Shown here one piece after another: positions 19,316 through 27,499 of a DNA stretch of 64,000 nucleotides. The DNA is taken from positions 62,001 through 126,000 of the forward strand of contig NZ_JH767534.1 in the NCBI RefSeq assembly GCF_000281085.1, read 5' to 3'. The DNA is from Catenovulum agarivorans YM01. GTDB lineage: Bacteria; Pseudomonadota; Gammaproteobacteria; Enterobacterales; Alteromonadaceae. Under the pieces are notes generated by a model, which was not told where the DNA came from, searched no databases, and was given only the letters and a program-made list of their open reading frames with translations. How positions within the stretch are numbered: position 1 is the stretch's first letter; every line of letters starts with the position of its first letter. Position numbers and translations under genes: made by a program.

Positions 19316-20161
19316 ATGTTTATCAGTAATCTTGAGTGGCGAATGTTTTGTACATCTATGCGTTTTTATAAAAAACATGGGTATTGGCCGAATATTCGGC
19401 AGCCAAAAACTTTTAATGAAAAAATTCAGTATCGTAAATTTTTTCAAAAGCATGCTTTATTTCAAACCTGCTCAGATAAATATGCCGTTAGAGAGTATGT
19501 GACAAAACTTGTTGGTGACGAATTTTTAGTGCCGTTAATTGCTGTGGTTGATACACCAGATGATCTTGAATTTGCTCACTATGGCGACAATTTTGTGATT
19601 AAAGCTAATCATGATTCTGGCAGTGTATTTTTGTGTCGTGATGGTCAGTTTGATCAAAATTACATCACAAAACGTTTGGCGAAAAAGCTTGCTGAAAATA
19701 GTGGTAAAAAACGTAACGAACCATGGTATAGCCAAATTCAGCCGAAAATTTTGGTTGAGCAGTTATTAGTCGCGCAAGATGGCAAACTGCCTGAAGACTA
19801 TAAATTTCATGTGTTTAATTCTTTAGGTGGGCAAAAGTTCTTTTTACAAGTCGATTATGATAGACAAACTAAGCATAGTAGATGTATTTACGATGAATTT
19901 GGCCAAGTAACCGAAATTAGCCTGAATAAACCGAGCAACCAACAGCCGCTGCCGCAGATAAAAAACTATACAAAAATGGTGGAGCTTGCATTAAAGCTGG
20001 CTGAGCCGTTTGATTATGTACGAGTAGATTTATATAACTTAGACGGCCATATCTATTTTGGTGAGTTAACTTTTGCCCATGGTTCAGGTTTTCGCAAATT
20101 TACCCCACAAAAATATGATAGAGAGTGGGGTGATTTATGGGAGCTTTCAGCGAGTTTTTAA
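19316..20161 (+). CDS. TupA-like ATP-grasp protein of the LPS / polysaccharide region
   Basis: Protein of 281 residues resembling the ATP-grasp family typified by TupA (teichuronopeptide biosynthesis), common in polysaccharide clusters. Visible segments: PKTFNEKIQYRKF near the start, CSDKYAVREYV, FVIKANHDSG (nucleotide-binding strand), EDYKFHVFNS-like DYKFHVF, and FDYVRVDLYNLDGHIYFGELTFAHGSG, where acidic residues would bind Mg-ATP. It probably ligates an amino acid or another group to a sugar of the core or surface glycan; the substrate is unknown. The stop overlaps that of the convergent glycosyltransferase by about 3 bases. Confidence 0.78.
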   Translation: MFISNLEWRMFCTSMRFYKKHGYWPNIRQPKTFNEKIQYRKFFQKHALFQTCSDKYAVREYVTKLVGDEFLVPLIAVVDTPDDLEFAHYGDNFVIKANHDSGSVFLCRDGQFDQNYITKRLAKKLAENSGKKRNEPWYSQIQPKILVEQLLVAQDGKLPEDYKFHVFNSLGGQKFFLQVDYDRQTKHSRCIYDEFGQVTEISLNKPSNQQPLPQIKNYTKMVELALKLAEPFDYVRVDLYNLDGHIYFGELTFAHGSGFRKFTPQKYDREWGDLWELSASF

Positions 20162-21198
20162 CTCGCTTGAATGCAGTTTAAGTAAAAATTGACGATAGCC
20201 TGATTGGCATTTTCAATATAATGTGCGGTTAGATCTGGTTTGTGTCTTGCTGGTTTGCGGCTTATACAACAACTGAGTTGCTCAGTTAACGCTGGCACAT
20301 TATCAACCGGAAATAACAAACCACCATAATCCTCTATTAGTTCTTTGCAACCACCTTGGTCTGATGCAATAACAGGTGTGCCGGCATCCATAGCTTCTAA
20401 AATAACTCTAGGCAAAGGTTCAAAGCGGCTAGGGCAAACCAGTAGGTCTAAACATTGATAATAGTCTTTTATGTTGTTTTTAAAACCAACAAACTCAATT
20501 TGAGCTTCATTTTCAGCGAGCTTTTTCAACTCTTGTTCTAAGCGGCCACTACCAAAAAAGACCAATTTACATTGTTGTTTTTGCTCGTTAGTGAGTTGTT
20601 TAAACGCAGCTATTAATGTGTCCCAAGCTTTGCTTGCATGAAAACGACCAACGGCGCCAATTAGGTAAGTTTGTGGTTGGGGGGCAAGTTGCTCGCGCAG
20701 CTCAGTTATTTTATCGGTACTGAGTGTTTTATGTGGTGTTAACGAATTATGCGCTTTGTGAATTTTGCCTGCATAATTGTCTTTCAATTCTGCGATTTGC
20801 CAACGTGCGTTACAAATTAATCCATCCATTTTATTAAAATACTGACCATTGGCGCGTATATGTAAGGTAGAGATAGTCGCGGCTTTCGGGGATATCTTGC
20901 CAACAATGCGGGTGGCGCGTCTAAGGTGACAATGAATAACATCTGCTTGGTAGTGGTTTATCAGTTTGTTTAAGTGCCAGCGGGTAAACCAAAAGTGGTC
21001 TATTTCTACCACTTCAACTCTGTTATCTAGTTTGTCTATTATGCTAATGCCATTTTTTCTGTGGCCTTTGCGTATGACCAATATCACCTTATGTTGTTGG
21101 CATTGTTGATTGCACGACTCGGCGGTTGAACGCTCTGAACCGGCAAATCCGCGCGAAAATAGCACATGCATTATGGTTAGATGTTGCTGACCCTTCAT
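20158..21198 (-). CDS. Glycosyltransferase family 4 (GT-B), LPS core region
   Basis: Retaining GT-B glycosyltransferase of 346 residues. The N-terminal domain begins MHVLFSRGFAGSERS. The C-terminal domain has GAVGRFHASKAWDTLI, LVFFGSGRLEQEL, EFVGF, and the sugar-nucleotide motif CPSRFEPLPRVILEAMDAGTPVIAS with the typical E-x7-E. A good ribosome site (AGGAAGAG) fits ATG 21198. It sits divergently to a second GT4 (21321) and converges with the ATP-grasp gene. It probably adds a hexose or heptose to the LPS core; the sugar cannot be told. Confidence 0.88.
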   Translation of the reverse strand: MKGQQHLTIMHVLFSRGFAGSERSTAESCNQQCQQHKVILVIRKGHRKNGISIIDKLDNRVEVVEIDHFWFTRWHLNKLINHYQADVIHCHLRRATRIVGKISPKAATISTLHIRANGQYFNKMDGLICNARWQIAELKDNYAGKIHKAHNSLTPHKTLSTDKITELREQLAPQPQTYLIGAVGRFHASKAWDTLIAAFKQLTNEQKQQCKLVFFGSGRLEQELKKLAENEAQIEFVGFKNNIKDYYQCLDLLVCPSRFEPLPRVILEAMDAGTPVIASDQGGCKELIEDYGGLLFPVDNVPALTEQLSCCISRKPARHKPDLTAHYIENANQAIVNFYLNCIQAS

Positions 21199-21320
21199 AA
21201 CTCTTCCTGTTTGGCATTCAGGCTTTATATTTGCACGCTTAAATGAACAAAAAATTAAATCATAAAAGTGTCATTTTGCTTGCGTACAGTTTAATAAATA
21301 GTGTTTAGGTTTAGTTTGTT

Positions 21321-22415
21321 ATGTCGGTCACTAGTCATACACCATATATGCAGGCTGCAAGTATCAAGCAGCAGGTGCAAGCCTGTCAGCTTATTTTAGG
21401 TAATTCAAATAAACGCTTTTCTGGCGTAACCTCAACCATGCTCGAAACAGCCCGCGTGCAAAACGGCCAAATAGCTTTATGTGTATTGGGCAAAAGTCAT
21501 GTGCCGAGTTCTTTATTGACTATCAGTTTTTGGCAGGCTGTGAAATGGTTTAGACAAGACCCCTCAAATTCTGCAGTGCGTGTTTTTCATGCCAGGCGTA
21601 ATGATGAAATGATCCAAGCTTTACTGCTCAAATACCTGTTTGGCATCACGCTAAAAATACTTTTCACCTCAACTGCGCAGCGGCAACATTCTAAATTTAC
21701 CCGTTGGCTAATGGCTAAAATGGACTGTGTTATTTCTACCAACTCAGCTGCCGCCAGTTATTTGCCATTTGAAGTTGATGAAATTATTCCACATGGGGTT
21801 GATTGTAAAAAGTTCACGCCGGTTATTGATAGGGCTGAGTTACGCGAGCAACTCGGCCGCCCAAGGTTGCACATGGCCGGTATTTTTGGCCGAGTGCGTC
21901 GGCAAAAAGGAGTGCATTTATTTGTTGAATCTTGCATTCAAACCTGCGAAAAAGTGCCTGACTTTCAAGCCATTATTTGTGGGGCAATTGACGACCAAGA
22001 ATATGTTAGTCAGTTGCAGCAAAAAATCTCGTCGGCAAAATTGTCGCATCGCATTAAGTTTCTAGGTGAGCAAGCATTTACTGATGTGGTTAAGTGGATG
22101 CAAGCTTGCGACATTGTATGTGCTTTAAGTGAAAACGAAGGGTTTGGGTTAACTGTATTGGAAGCTATGAGTTGTGGCGCGGCCGTTATCGCAACTAACG
22201 CAGGTGCTTGGCCGGATATTATTCATTCAGGCGAAAATGGTTTATTGGTGGAAATTAACGACCAAACGGCTATCTCTAATGCATTACTCATGCTCGCCGC
22301 TCGGCCAGAACAACGTATGGCATTAGGTTGCCGTGCACATCAAACCATTATTAATCAATATAGTGTTGAAACCGAAGCGCTCAAACTCTGTGAGCTTTAT
22401 CAAAATTTACTCTAA
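21321..22415 (+). CDS. Glycosyltransferase family 4, WaaG-like
   Basis: GT-B glycosyltransferase of 364 residues in the cytoplasm or on the inner leaflet. Signature segments: IPHGVDCKKFTP, IFGRVRRQKGVHLFVE (acceptor/donor hinge), FLGEQ, and ALSENEGFGLTVLEAMSCGAAVIATNAGAWPDI, the E-x7-E donor-binding region. It heads a rightward run with the methyltransferase, the GT-A protein and waaA copy 2, and is divergent to another GT4. WaaG and RfaB-type core enzymes share this pattern; the exact linkage is not predictable here. Confidence 0.88.
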   Translation: MSVTSHTPYMQAASIKQQVQACQLILGNSNKRFSGVTSTMLETARVQNGQIALCVLGKSHVPSSLLTISFWQAVKWFRQDPSNSAVRVFHARRNDEMIQALLLKYLFGITLKILFTSTAQRQHSKFTRWLMAKMDCVISTNSAAASYLPFEVDEIIPHGVDCKKFTPVIDRAELREQLGRPRLHMAGIFGRVRRQKGVHLFVESCIQTCEKVPDFQAIICGAIDDQEYVSQLQQKISSAKLSHRIKFLGEQAFTDVVKWMQACDIVCALSENEGFGLTVLEAMSCGAAVIATNAGAWPDIIHSGENGLLVEINDQTAISNALLMLAARPEQRMALGCRAHQTIINQYSVETEALKLCELYQNLL

Positions 22416-22435
22416 CAAATAACAAAAGGACTTTT

Positions 22436-23161
22436 ATGAAAATTCAACAGCTTGTTAAACAGCCACTGCGTTTTGCCCAATCTAAGTATTATCAGCATCA
22501 ACTACCTAATGCTGAATTAGGTGGCAAAGCTTGGTTAATTGGCAGTGAATTAAAGTATGGTGGTATTCAAACTGGTGTACCACGCATTAAAGTGTCTCCA
22601 CACGATAAAAGAAGCAAAGTTCAGCTGCAAAAAGGCGGCATGATAGGTGGCGATCGTATGCTGCATCATGGCTACGCTTCTATGTATGCCAAGTATCTGA
22701 AAAATTATCTTGGCCGCGACAATTTGCTGCTAGTAGAAATTGGTATCTTAAAAGGGAATGGCTTGGCCATGTGGTGCGATTTGTTTAAATCAGCGCGTAT
22801 AATGGGATTTGATATTGATTTGAGCCACACGCTAAACAATATGGATAACTTGAAAGCGTTAGGCGCGTTTAAAAGTAAGCAGCCAGAGTTAAATGAGTTT
22901 GACCAGTATGCTGACAATCAAGCCTATTTGGCCAGTTTGTTAGACGGGCAGAAAATTAATATTTGTATTGATGACGGTTGCCACACAGATGAAGCAATAT
23001 TGCAGACTTTGCATAGTGTATTGCCCCATTTAGCCGACGATGCTGTGTACATTATAGAAGATAATCGCTATGCGCATATCAAGATTGCAGAGCAGTTCCC
23101 TATGTTTGAAATAGCGCACAAAGGGCAATTAACTGTATTAACTTTTAAAAAAGCTAACTAA
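22436..23161 (+). CDS. Class I SAM-dependent methyltransferase-like protein
   Basis: A 241-residue protein of the CmcI/MycE-like type. It has VEIGILKGNGLAMW (the glycine-rich SAM loop), an acidic strand end GFDID that would hold the ribose, and CIDDGCHTDEAILQTL followed by YIIEDNR, which match metal-dependent sugar or small-molecule O-methyltransferases. It lies 20 bases after a GT4 gene, with an AAAAGGA ribosome site, so it probably methylates a sugar of the core or surface glycan. The first 70 residues (before KYLKNYL) have no assigned role. The methylation target is inferred from context only. Confidence 0.75.
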   Translation: MKIQQLVKQPLRFAQSKYYQHQLPNAELGGKAWLIGSELKYGGIQTGVPRIKVSPHDKRSKVQLQKGGMIGGDRMLHHGYASMYAKYLKNYLGRDNLLLVEIGILKGNGLAMWCDLFKSARIMGFDIDLSHTLNNMDNLKALGAFKSKQPELNEFDQYADNQAYLASLLDGQKINICIDDGCHTDEAILQTLHSVLPHLADDAVYIIEDNRYAHIKIAEQFPMFEIAHKGQLTVLTFKKAN

Positions 23162-23163
23162 CT

Positions 23164-23228
23164 CATAGAATCAATTAGCTTGCCAATCAATATTCTATGT
23201 TAGACTATTTTCAATTTCGGCAAGCTAA
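23164..23228 (+). promoter_or_regulatory. Interleaved inverted repeats with pseudoknot topology before the GT-A gene
   Basis: Two perfect inverted repeats interlock in the order a-b-a'-b'. Arm a is CATAGAAT (23164-23171) with a' ATTCTATG (23192-23199). Arm b is TTAGCTTGCC (23175-23184) with b' GGCAAGCTAA (23219-23228). The loops are 3, 7 and 19 bases. This is the order of an H-type RNA pseudoknot. It ends 9 bases before the ATG at 23238, where no normal ribosome site is visible. It could be a translation control element, or two overlapping protein sites. Confidence 0.55.
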
Positions 23229-23237
23229 CTTTTCTTT

Positions 23238-24143
23238 ATGATTGAAACTAAAACTTATCCGCATTCTAAATATAATAAATTTTTCACTCAGCTATTTCGT
23301 TTAGTCATCAAACATATAGTGCCGGTATCATTTTTTCGAAAATCACTACCTAAGAAAGCAGAGCGCCAAGCGAAAACTGGCAAACTTTCGTTAGAAATGG
23401 TTAGCCATTGTTGGCAATATTCGAATATGCTGATTTATCAGCTAAGTTCGTTTGTTAATCATCCACCAAAAGAACTCGATTTAACTGTAACTGTGTTTTA
23501 TTCAGAAGAAGATACAGCAACCAAAAAAACTTTAGATTTGTTCTCGACCATTAGTGTGCCTAATGTCAGTTGGAATTGGGTTGCCTGTGATAAACATCAG
23601 TTATTCCGCCGTGGTATTGGCCGTAATCAAGCTGCGTTATCAACCAAAGCGGATTGGGTGTGGTTTACGGATTGTGACATTATTTTTCATGAAAATTGTT
23701 TAGACTCGCTAGCTAAACAACTGCAAGGCAAAACTGATACTTTATATTTTCCGAAAGCGATTCAAGTTACCGATATGCTTGAAGAAAACGATCCTATGTT
23801 GCAAGCGGATGCTGAGCCTAAAGTGGTTGAAATTGATACTAGCTCGTTTAAATCGCACGCACGCAGTAAGGCAATTGGCCCTTACCAGATTGTCCATGGT
23901 GATGTTGCGCGTAAAATTGGTTACTGCGATAACATTCGAATTTTTCAAACTGAGTCTGATCGTTGGCGCAAAACTTATGAAGATACGGCTTTTCGTTGGT
24001 TGGTCGGCTCTGATGGTATTGCGATTGATATCGACGGTGTTTTTCAAATTCGTCATATTAAAAAAGGTCGCTACGCTGAAAACAGTGCTATGTCAGATAT
24101 TCGAATTGCGACGCGCAAAGTACAAAAGAAAGTGGTTAAATAG
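23238..24143 (+). CDS. GT-A fold glycosyltransferase (family 2-like)
   Basis: A 301-residue protein. It has an N-terminal basic amphipathic stretch that may contact the membrane, then a GT-A core with VTVFYSEED, a run of WNWVAC, RGIGRNQAALSTKADWVWFTDCDIIF (with a DxD-type DCD metal site) and a C-terminal YEDTAFRWLVG segment, where Asp acts as the probable base. The family is GT2-like; the donor and acceptor are unknown. It lies between the methyltransferase and waaA copy 2. The ATG is preceded by interlocked inverted repeats rather than a clear ribosome site. Confidence 0.75.
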   Translation: MIETKTYPHSKYNKFFTQLFRLVIKHIVPVSFFRKSLPKKAERQAKTGKLSLEMVSHCWQYSNMLIYQLSSFVNHPPKELDLTVTVFYSEEDTATKKTLDLFSTISVPNVSWNWVACDKHQLFRRGIGRNQAALSTKADWVWFTDCDIIFHENCLDSLAKQLQGKTDTLYFPKAIQVTDMLEENDPMLQADAEPKVVEIDTSSFKSHARSKAIGPYQIVHGDVARKIGYCDNIRIFQTESDRWRKTYEDTAFRWLVGSDGIAIDIDGVFQIRHIKKGRYAENSAMSDIRIATRKVQKKVVK

Positions 24144-24188
24144 TTAACCAGAGTTCAGGTTAGTTTTTAGGATATAAAACAATAACCA

Positions 24189-25457
24189 ATGCGGATTATT
24201 TACTCATTAATTTGGTGGTTGTTACTGCCGATTATCTTGGTGTATTTTGGCTGGCGCGCTATTGGCGACAGCCGTTACCGCAGTGGATTAATGCAGCGTT
24301 TTGCCTTTTACCCAGCTGGATTAAAAGATAAAGTACAGGGCTGTATTCATATTCATTGTGCGTCAATGGGTGAAGTAAACGCAGCCGCACCTTTGATCAA
24401 AGCGTTAAAACAAGCCCATCCACACCGCATTTTTGTTGTTACTACTTCAACGCCCACAGGTGCTGAGCAAGTTAATCGGTTATTTGCTGACGATGTTATT
24501 CATGTACTCGCACCGTTAGACGGCTTTTTTTCAAGCTGGCGTTTTGCCCATTATTTTAAGCCACAAACTTCTATTTTTACCGAAGTAGAATTATGGCCTA
24601 ATTGGATACTGGCACTGAAAAACCAGCATACTAAGTTGTTTTTGGTGAATGCTCGTTTATCAAAAGGCTCATGTGCTCGTTATTGGCAGTTTCGAAGTTT
24701 GTTTTTACCTGTATTTCGCTGTTTCGACAAAATTTGTGCACAAAACAAAACCATAGAAAAGCGTTACCAAAGATTTACCCCGAAAGTTGTCACCAGTGGC
24801 AATTTAAAATTTGATGTTAAGTTGCCGGGTTATTTACCGGAAAAAACCGCTGAGTTTTATCAGCAACATAATTTAAAACGTAAAGTGTGGATTGCCGCGA
24901 GTGTGCATCCTGATGAGTATCAGCAGGTAATAGCCGCTCACCAACAAATATTGCTGCAACATCCAAATACTTTATTGATATTGGTTCCACGCCACCCAGA
25001 ACGTTTTGCCGAAGTGGCTCAATATCTTAAACAACAAACTAATATGGAATTTGTTAGCCGCAGTAGTTTGCAGCCTGTGACTGAATCAACTCATGTTTGG
25101 TTGGTTGATTCTATGGGCGAGTTAATTGCTTTTTACGCTTTGGCGCATATTGCTTATGTTGGTGGTAGTTTAGTTGATGTTGGTGGGCATAACCCGCTTG
25201 AACCTGCTGCATTGGCAAAACCTATTTTAATGGGACCGAATCAAACTAATTGTGCAGATATTTGTGCTCAACTTATTGATAAAGGCGCTTTGCGGGTGGT
25301 GAATAATGCTGAAGAAATTGCGCAGCAGCTTTTGGCTTGGTTAGCATCTGATACTGAATTGCATCAAGCTGCGTTGGCGGCAACCGATGTGGTGATGTGT
25401 AATCAAGGCGCGGTGCAAAAAACCATGCATGTGATAGAGGGCAAATTTTCGCTGTAA
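24189..25457 (+). CDS. waaA: Kdo transferase, copy 2
   Basis: A second GT30 enzyme, 422 residues, with all the family marks: an N-terminal membrane helix (about 3-20), ASMGEVNAAAP with the catalytic Glu, TSTPTGAEQ, EVELWPN, VNARLS, LVPRHPERF, DSMGEL and GGSLVDVGGHNPLEPAA. It differs clearly in sequence from copy 1 at 17866, so the two are old paralogues or one was acquired. It is the last gene of the rightward core block, followed by repeat copy A and convergent kdkA. With KdkA present, a single phosphorylated Kdo is the expected product of one of the two enzymes. Confidence 0.92.
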   Translation: MRIIYSLIWWLLLPIILVYFGWRAIGDSRYRSGLMQRFAFYPAGLKDKVQGCIHIHCASMGEVNAAAPLIKALKQAHPHRIFVVTTSTPTGAEQVNRLFADDVIHVLAPLDGFFSSWRFAHYFKPQTSIFTEVELWPNWILALKNQHTKLFLVNARLSKGSCARYWQFRSLFLPVFRCFDKICAQNKTIEKRYQRFTPKVVTSGNLKFDVKLPGYLPEKTAEFYQQHNLKRKVWIAASVHPDEYQQVIAAHQQILLQHPNTLLILVPRHPERFAEVAQYLKQQTNMEFVSRSSLQPVTESTHVWLVDSMGELIAFYALAHIAYVGGSLVDVGGHNPLEPAALAKPILMGPNQTNCADICAQLIDKGALRVVNNAEEIAQQLLAWLASDTELHQAALAATDVVMCNQGAVQKTMHVIEGKFSL

Positions 25458-25502
25458 AAGGGGAACTCTAACAAGACAGCTATTGGTTTAGAGCAACGTA
25501 GG

Positions 25503-25863
25503 ATGGAAATTCCAAACAGCTGGCCAAATGCTTGGAGTATCCCTCGCATAAGGCATATGGGGTATTCCGAGCAAAATCGCTTTTAACTCGTCCCTGAGTC
25601 GCTCACACAAGATATCCCTCTCTTGTGAAGTTTTGCTCGCAACACGCCCATACACCTCATGCACACCAGAGTTGCTGCTAGTTCTTTGTTGAAAGTGCCT
25701 GGCAAATATAGCGATAGACTTGTTAGATAAAAGCCTGTTGGAACGCTAATTTTCTAAAACTTCAAAAGGCATGGATGCCTTTTGTGAGCGGCCATGGATT
25801 GGCGAACAGCGTTTTTAGAAAATTATGTCTCCAATGGGCTTTGCCACAACCAAACTAGCAGCG
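25503..25863 (-). repeat. Structured intergenic repeat, full copy A (361 bp, minus orientation)
   Basis: Matches copy D (53576-53936) in inverse orientation over the same 361 bases. It has an outer long hairpin enclosing a small inner hairpin (AAAAGGCAT / ATGCCTTTT), then a second module with nested arms (GCGAGCAAAA ... TTTTGCTCGG and TCACAAGA ... TCTTGTG). It fills most of the 445-base convergent gap between waaA copy 2 and kdkA. Short open frames inside it, such as one at 25794-26030, do not look like genes. No transposase or target-site duplication is evident. Confidence 0.85.
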
Positions 25864-25902
25864 ATTTACACGAATGCTTAAGATTAAAGCAGAGCGGAAA
25901 GC

Positions 25903-26646
25903 CTACTTACCTTTACTCATTTGTGATTGATAAGCATGCACTACTGTGTGCCAATTATGCATATGCCAATTTAAGTGCGGGAATTTCCCTTTTTCTTTTT
26001 CAAACGAACGCAATAAACGTTTTAAATTAGCTTGCTGCCATTTTTTATCTTTAGGCTTAAACTCACCACGATCAAAGTCAATTAACCAAACTTTGCCATC
26101 AGCATCCAACATAATATTGTGAATATTCAAATCAGCGTGGTAAACACCGTTTTGATGGAATTTGGCGATAGTTTTACCAATATTTTGCCATTCATCTGCT
26201 TTTAGAGGGCGTTTAAGCAAAATGCCTATTAGATCTGTGGCGTTGTCAATTAACTGCATAATGATGTCTGCACGATAATGCAGTAAACGGCGAGATAACT
26301 TGGCAGCAATAGGGGTAGGAATTGGTAAACCTAGTTGCTGCATTTGCAACAGCATTTCGAACTCTAAAAAAACACGAGACTTTTTCACTCCAAAATAGAA
26401 ATAACCATCTTTCGCAAATTTGCCAACCAATCCACCACGGTAATAATGACGCAACACATACTTCTGCTGACCGGTTTCAAAAAAATAGGTGATGTTACGG
26501 CCGGTAGATTGACCAATGATCGCGTCTTGTTGATTCCAATATTCAACATCAAACCACTCTGACGTTATTGTCAGTTGGCTATCGGGTGGCGCTATTAAAT
26601 AGCCGGAATTGTCGCTAAAATTTGAGATAGTCGCTAAATATGGCAA
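25903..26646 (-). CDS. kdkA: 3-deoxy-D-manno-octulosonic acid kinase (KdkA)
   Basis: Protein-kinase-like sugar kinase, 247 residues, that phosphorylates O-4 of the single Kdo on lipid A, as known in Haemophilus and Vibrio. The N-terminal part has VLRHYYRGGLVGKF, and the catalytic loop YHADLNIHNIMLD and metal-binding IDFDRGEFK are both intact. It lies inside the LPS-core region, divergent from gmhB with a 90-base gap, which supports the role. Related WaaP/InaA kinases phosphorylate heptose instead, but length and motifs fit KdkA better. Confidence 0.9.
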   Translation of the reverse strand: MPYLATISNFSDNSGYLIAPPDSQLTITSEWFDVEYWNQQDAIIGQSTGRNITYFFETGQQKYVLRHYYRGGLVGKFAKDGYFYFGVKKSRVFLEFEMLLQMQQLGLPIPTPIAAKLSRRLLHYRADIIMQLIDNATDLIGILLKRPLKADEWQNIGKTIAKFHQNGVYHADLNIHNIMLDADGKVWLIDFDRGEFKPKDKKWQQANLKRLLRSFEKEKGKFPHLNWHMHNWHTVVHAYQSQMSKGK

Positions 26647-26735
26647 AATTCACTGCTCTTATTATTGTTTTTGTCAGTATACACGGATAAAAAGCGATAA
26701 CAAAATATGTGCAATTTTTTACAGGAACTTTCAAA

Positions 26736-27275
26736 TTGTCGCTAAAACCTGCGTTATTTTTAGATAGAGATGGTGTAATCAATGTTGATACTGGCTACGC
26801 TCATCAGATTAGCGAAATAGAATTTTGCGCTGGCATATTTGAATTGTGCCAACAAGCTAAGGCATTGGGATACGCAATTGTTGTCGTGACTAATCAAGCT
26901 GGGGTCGCGCGCGGTTTATATACAGAAGAAGATGTAAAAACATTGCATGCTTGGATGCAGAATCAATTTGCCGAACATGGAGTTACAATAGATAACTTCT
27001 ATTATTGCCCACACCATGCGGATTATGGTGACATCCAATATCAGCACAACTGTTTGTGCCGCAAACCTCAACCTGGCATGTTAAAACGTGCAGCGCGTGA
27101 ACTGCAGTTAGATTTATCGCGTTCGATTATGATAGGTGACCGAATTTCAGACATGCAAGCGGCAGAAAGTGCTGGTGTACCAAAGCGAATTTTAATATCT
27201 AAAGATTACACTTTGGCACAGGCTCACCCAGCGACATGTATCGCCAGTGCAACTGCACATATTGAGTTAGCGTAA
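26736..27275 (+). CDS. gmhB: D-glycero-beta-D-manno-heptose-1,7-bisphosphate 7-phosphatase
   Basis: HAD-superfamily phosphatase of 179 residues in the ADP-heptose pathway for the LPS inner core. Motif I LDRDGVINVD, motif II VVTNQAG and motif IV IGDRISDMQAA are present. The zinc-binding Cys/His set CPHH ... CLCRKPQPGM is the GmhB hallmark. I chose TTG 26736 because AGGA lies 9 bases upstream and the protein then begins just before KPALFLDRDG, as usual. A GTG at 26709 would add 9 residues with no ribosome site. A hairpin follows 18 bases after the stop. Confidence 0.88.
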   Translation: MSLKPALFLDRDGVINVDTGYAHQISEIEFCAGIFELCQQAKALGYAIVVVTNQAGVARGLYTEEDVKTLHAWMQNQFAEHGVTIDNFYYCPHHADYGDIQYQHNCLCRKPQPGMLKRAARELQLDLSRSIMIGDRISDMQAAESAGVPKRILISKDYTLAQAHPATCIASATAHIELA

Positions 27276-27285
27276 AAGTTGGAGA

Positions 27286-27401
27286 TAAAAAAGAAGCGGT
27301 AGACGGCGTGCAATGAGCTAACAAACCGTTTACCGCTTTCAAGCCACGGAGAAGAGTTAATAACTGTGGGTTAATCATTAACTCTGTGGACGATATTACT
27401 G
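27286..27401 (-). ncRNA. Candidate Fur-repressed small RNA, about 116 nt
   Basis: Predicted leftward transcript starting near 27401. Its 5' hairpin has arms AGAGTTAAT / ATTAACTCT (27377-27385 with 27353-27361). The 3' hairpin has 13-base arms with one mismatch (27326-27338 with 27294-27306), followed on the minus strand by a run of six U (27287-27292). Upstream is a -10-like CATAAA (27408-27413) and -35-like TTGATA (27432-27437), 18 bases apart, overlain by a Fur box. This is the layout of RyhB-type iron-sparing RNAs. The loop contains GCUCAUUGC, loosely like the RyhB core, but homology is not established. The 3' hairpin may also terminate gmhB. Confidence 0.5.
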
Positions 27402-27421
27402 ATTATTTTTATGAATGCAAA

Positions 27422-27436
27422 TGAAAATAATTATCA
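27422..27436. promoter_or_regulatory. Fur box
   Basis: TGAAAATAATTATCA matches the 7-1-7 Fur consensus TGATAATnATTATCA at all positions but one. It covers the predicted -35 and spacer of the leftward small RNA promoter, so iron-loaded Fur would block it. No iron-related protein gene starts here in either direction. Confidence 0.65.
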
Positions 27437-27447
27437 ATAGCAAATAA

Positions 27448-27491
27448 ATTTAGAACAAAAGGTAATTATGCAGTAATTTTTTGTTCTAAAT
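27448..27491. terminator. AT-rich hairpin, possible leftward terminator
   Basis: Perfect 13-base arms ATTTAGAACAAAA (27448-27460) and TTTTGTTCTAAAT (27479-27491) with an 18-base loop. Read leftward it lies 9 bases after the stop of the small ORF at 27500-27673 and is followed by TTTATTTG, so it could end that transcript and insulate the small RNA promoter. Confidence 0.45.
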
Positions 27492-27499
27492 GTGAGCTT

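Noticed and set aside
25503-25863. Insertion sequence.
   Set aside because: 361 bases with no transposase frame and no clear target-site duplication; a non-autonomous element remains possible.
25794-26030. Open frame of 78 codons overlapping repeat copy A and the kdkA end; similar frames at 44977-45198 and 45166-45375.
   Set aside because: They consist of repeat sequence, are not conserved in frame between copies, and one runs antisense into kdkA.
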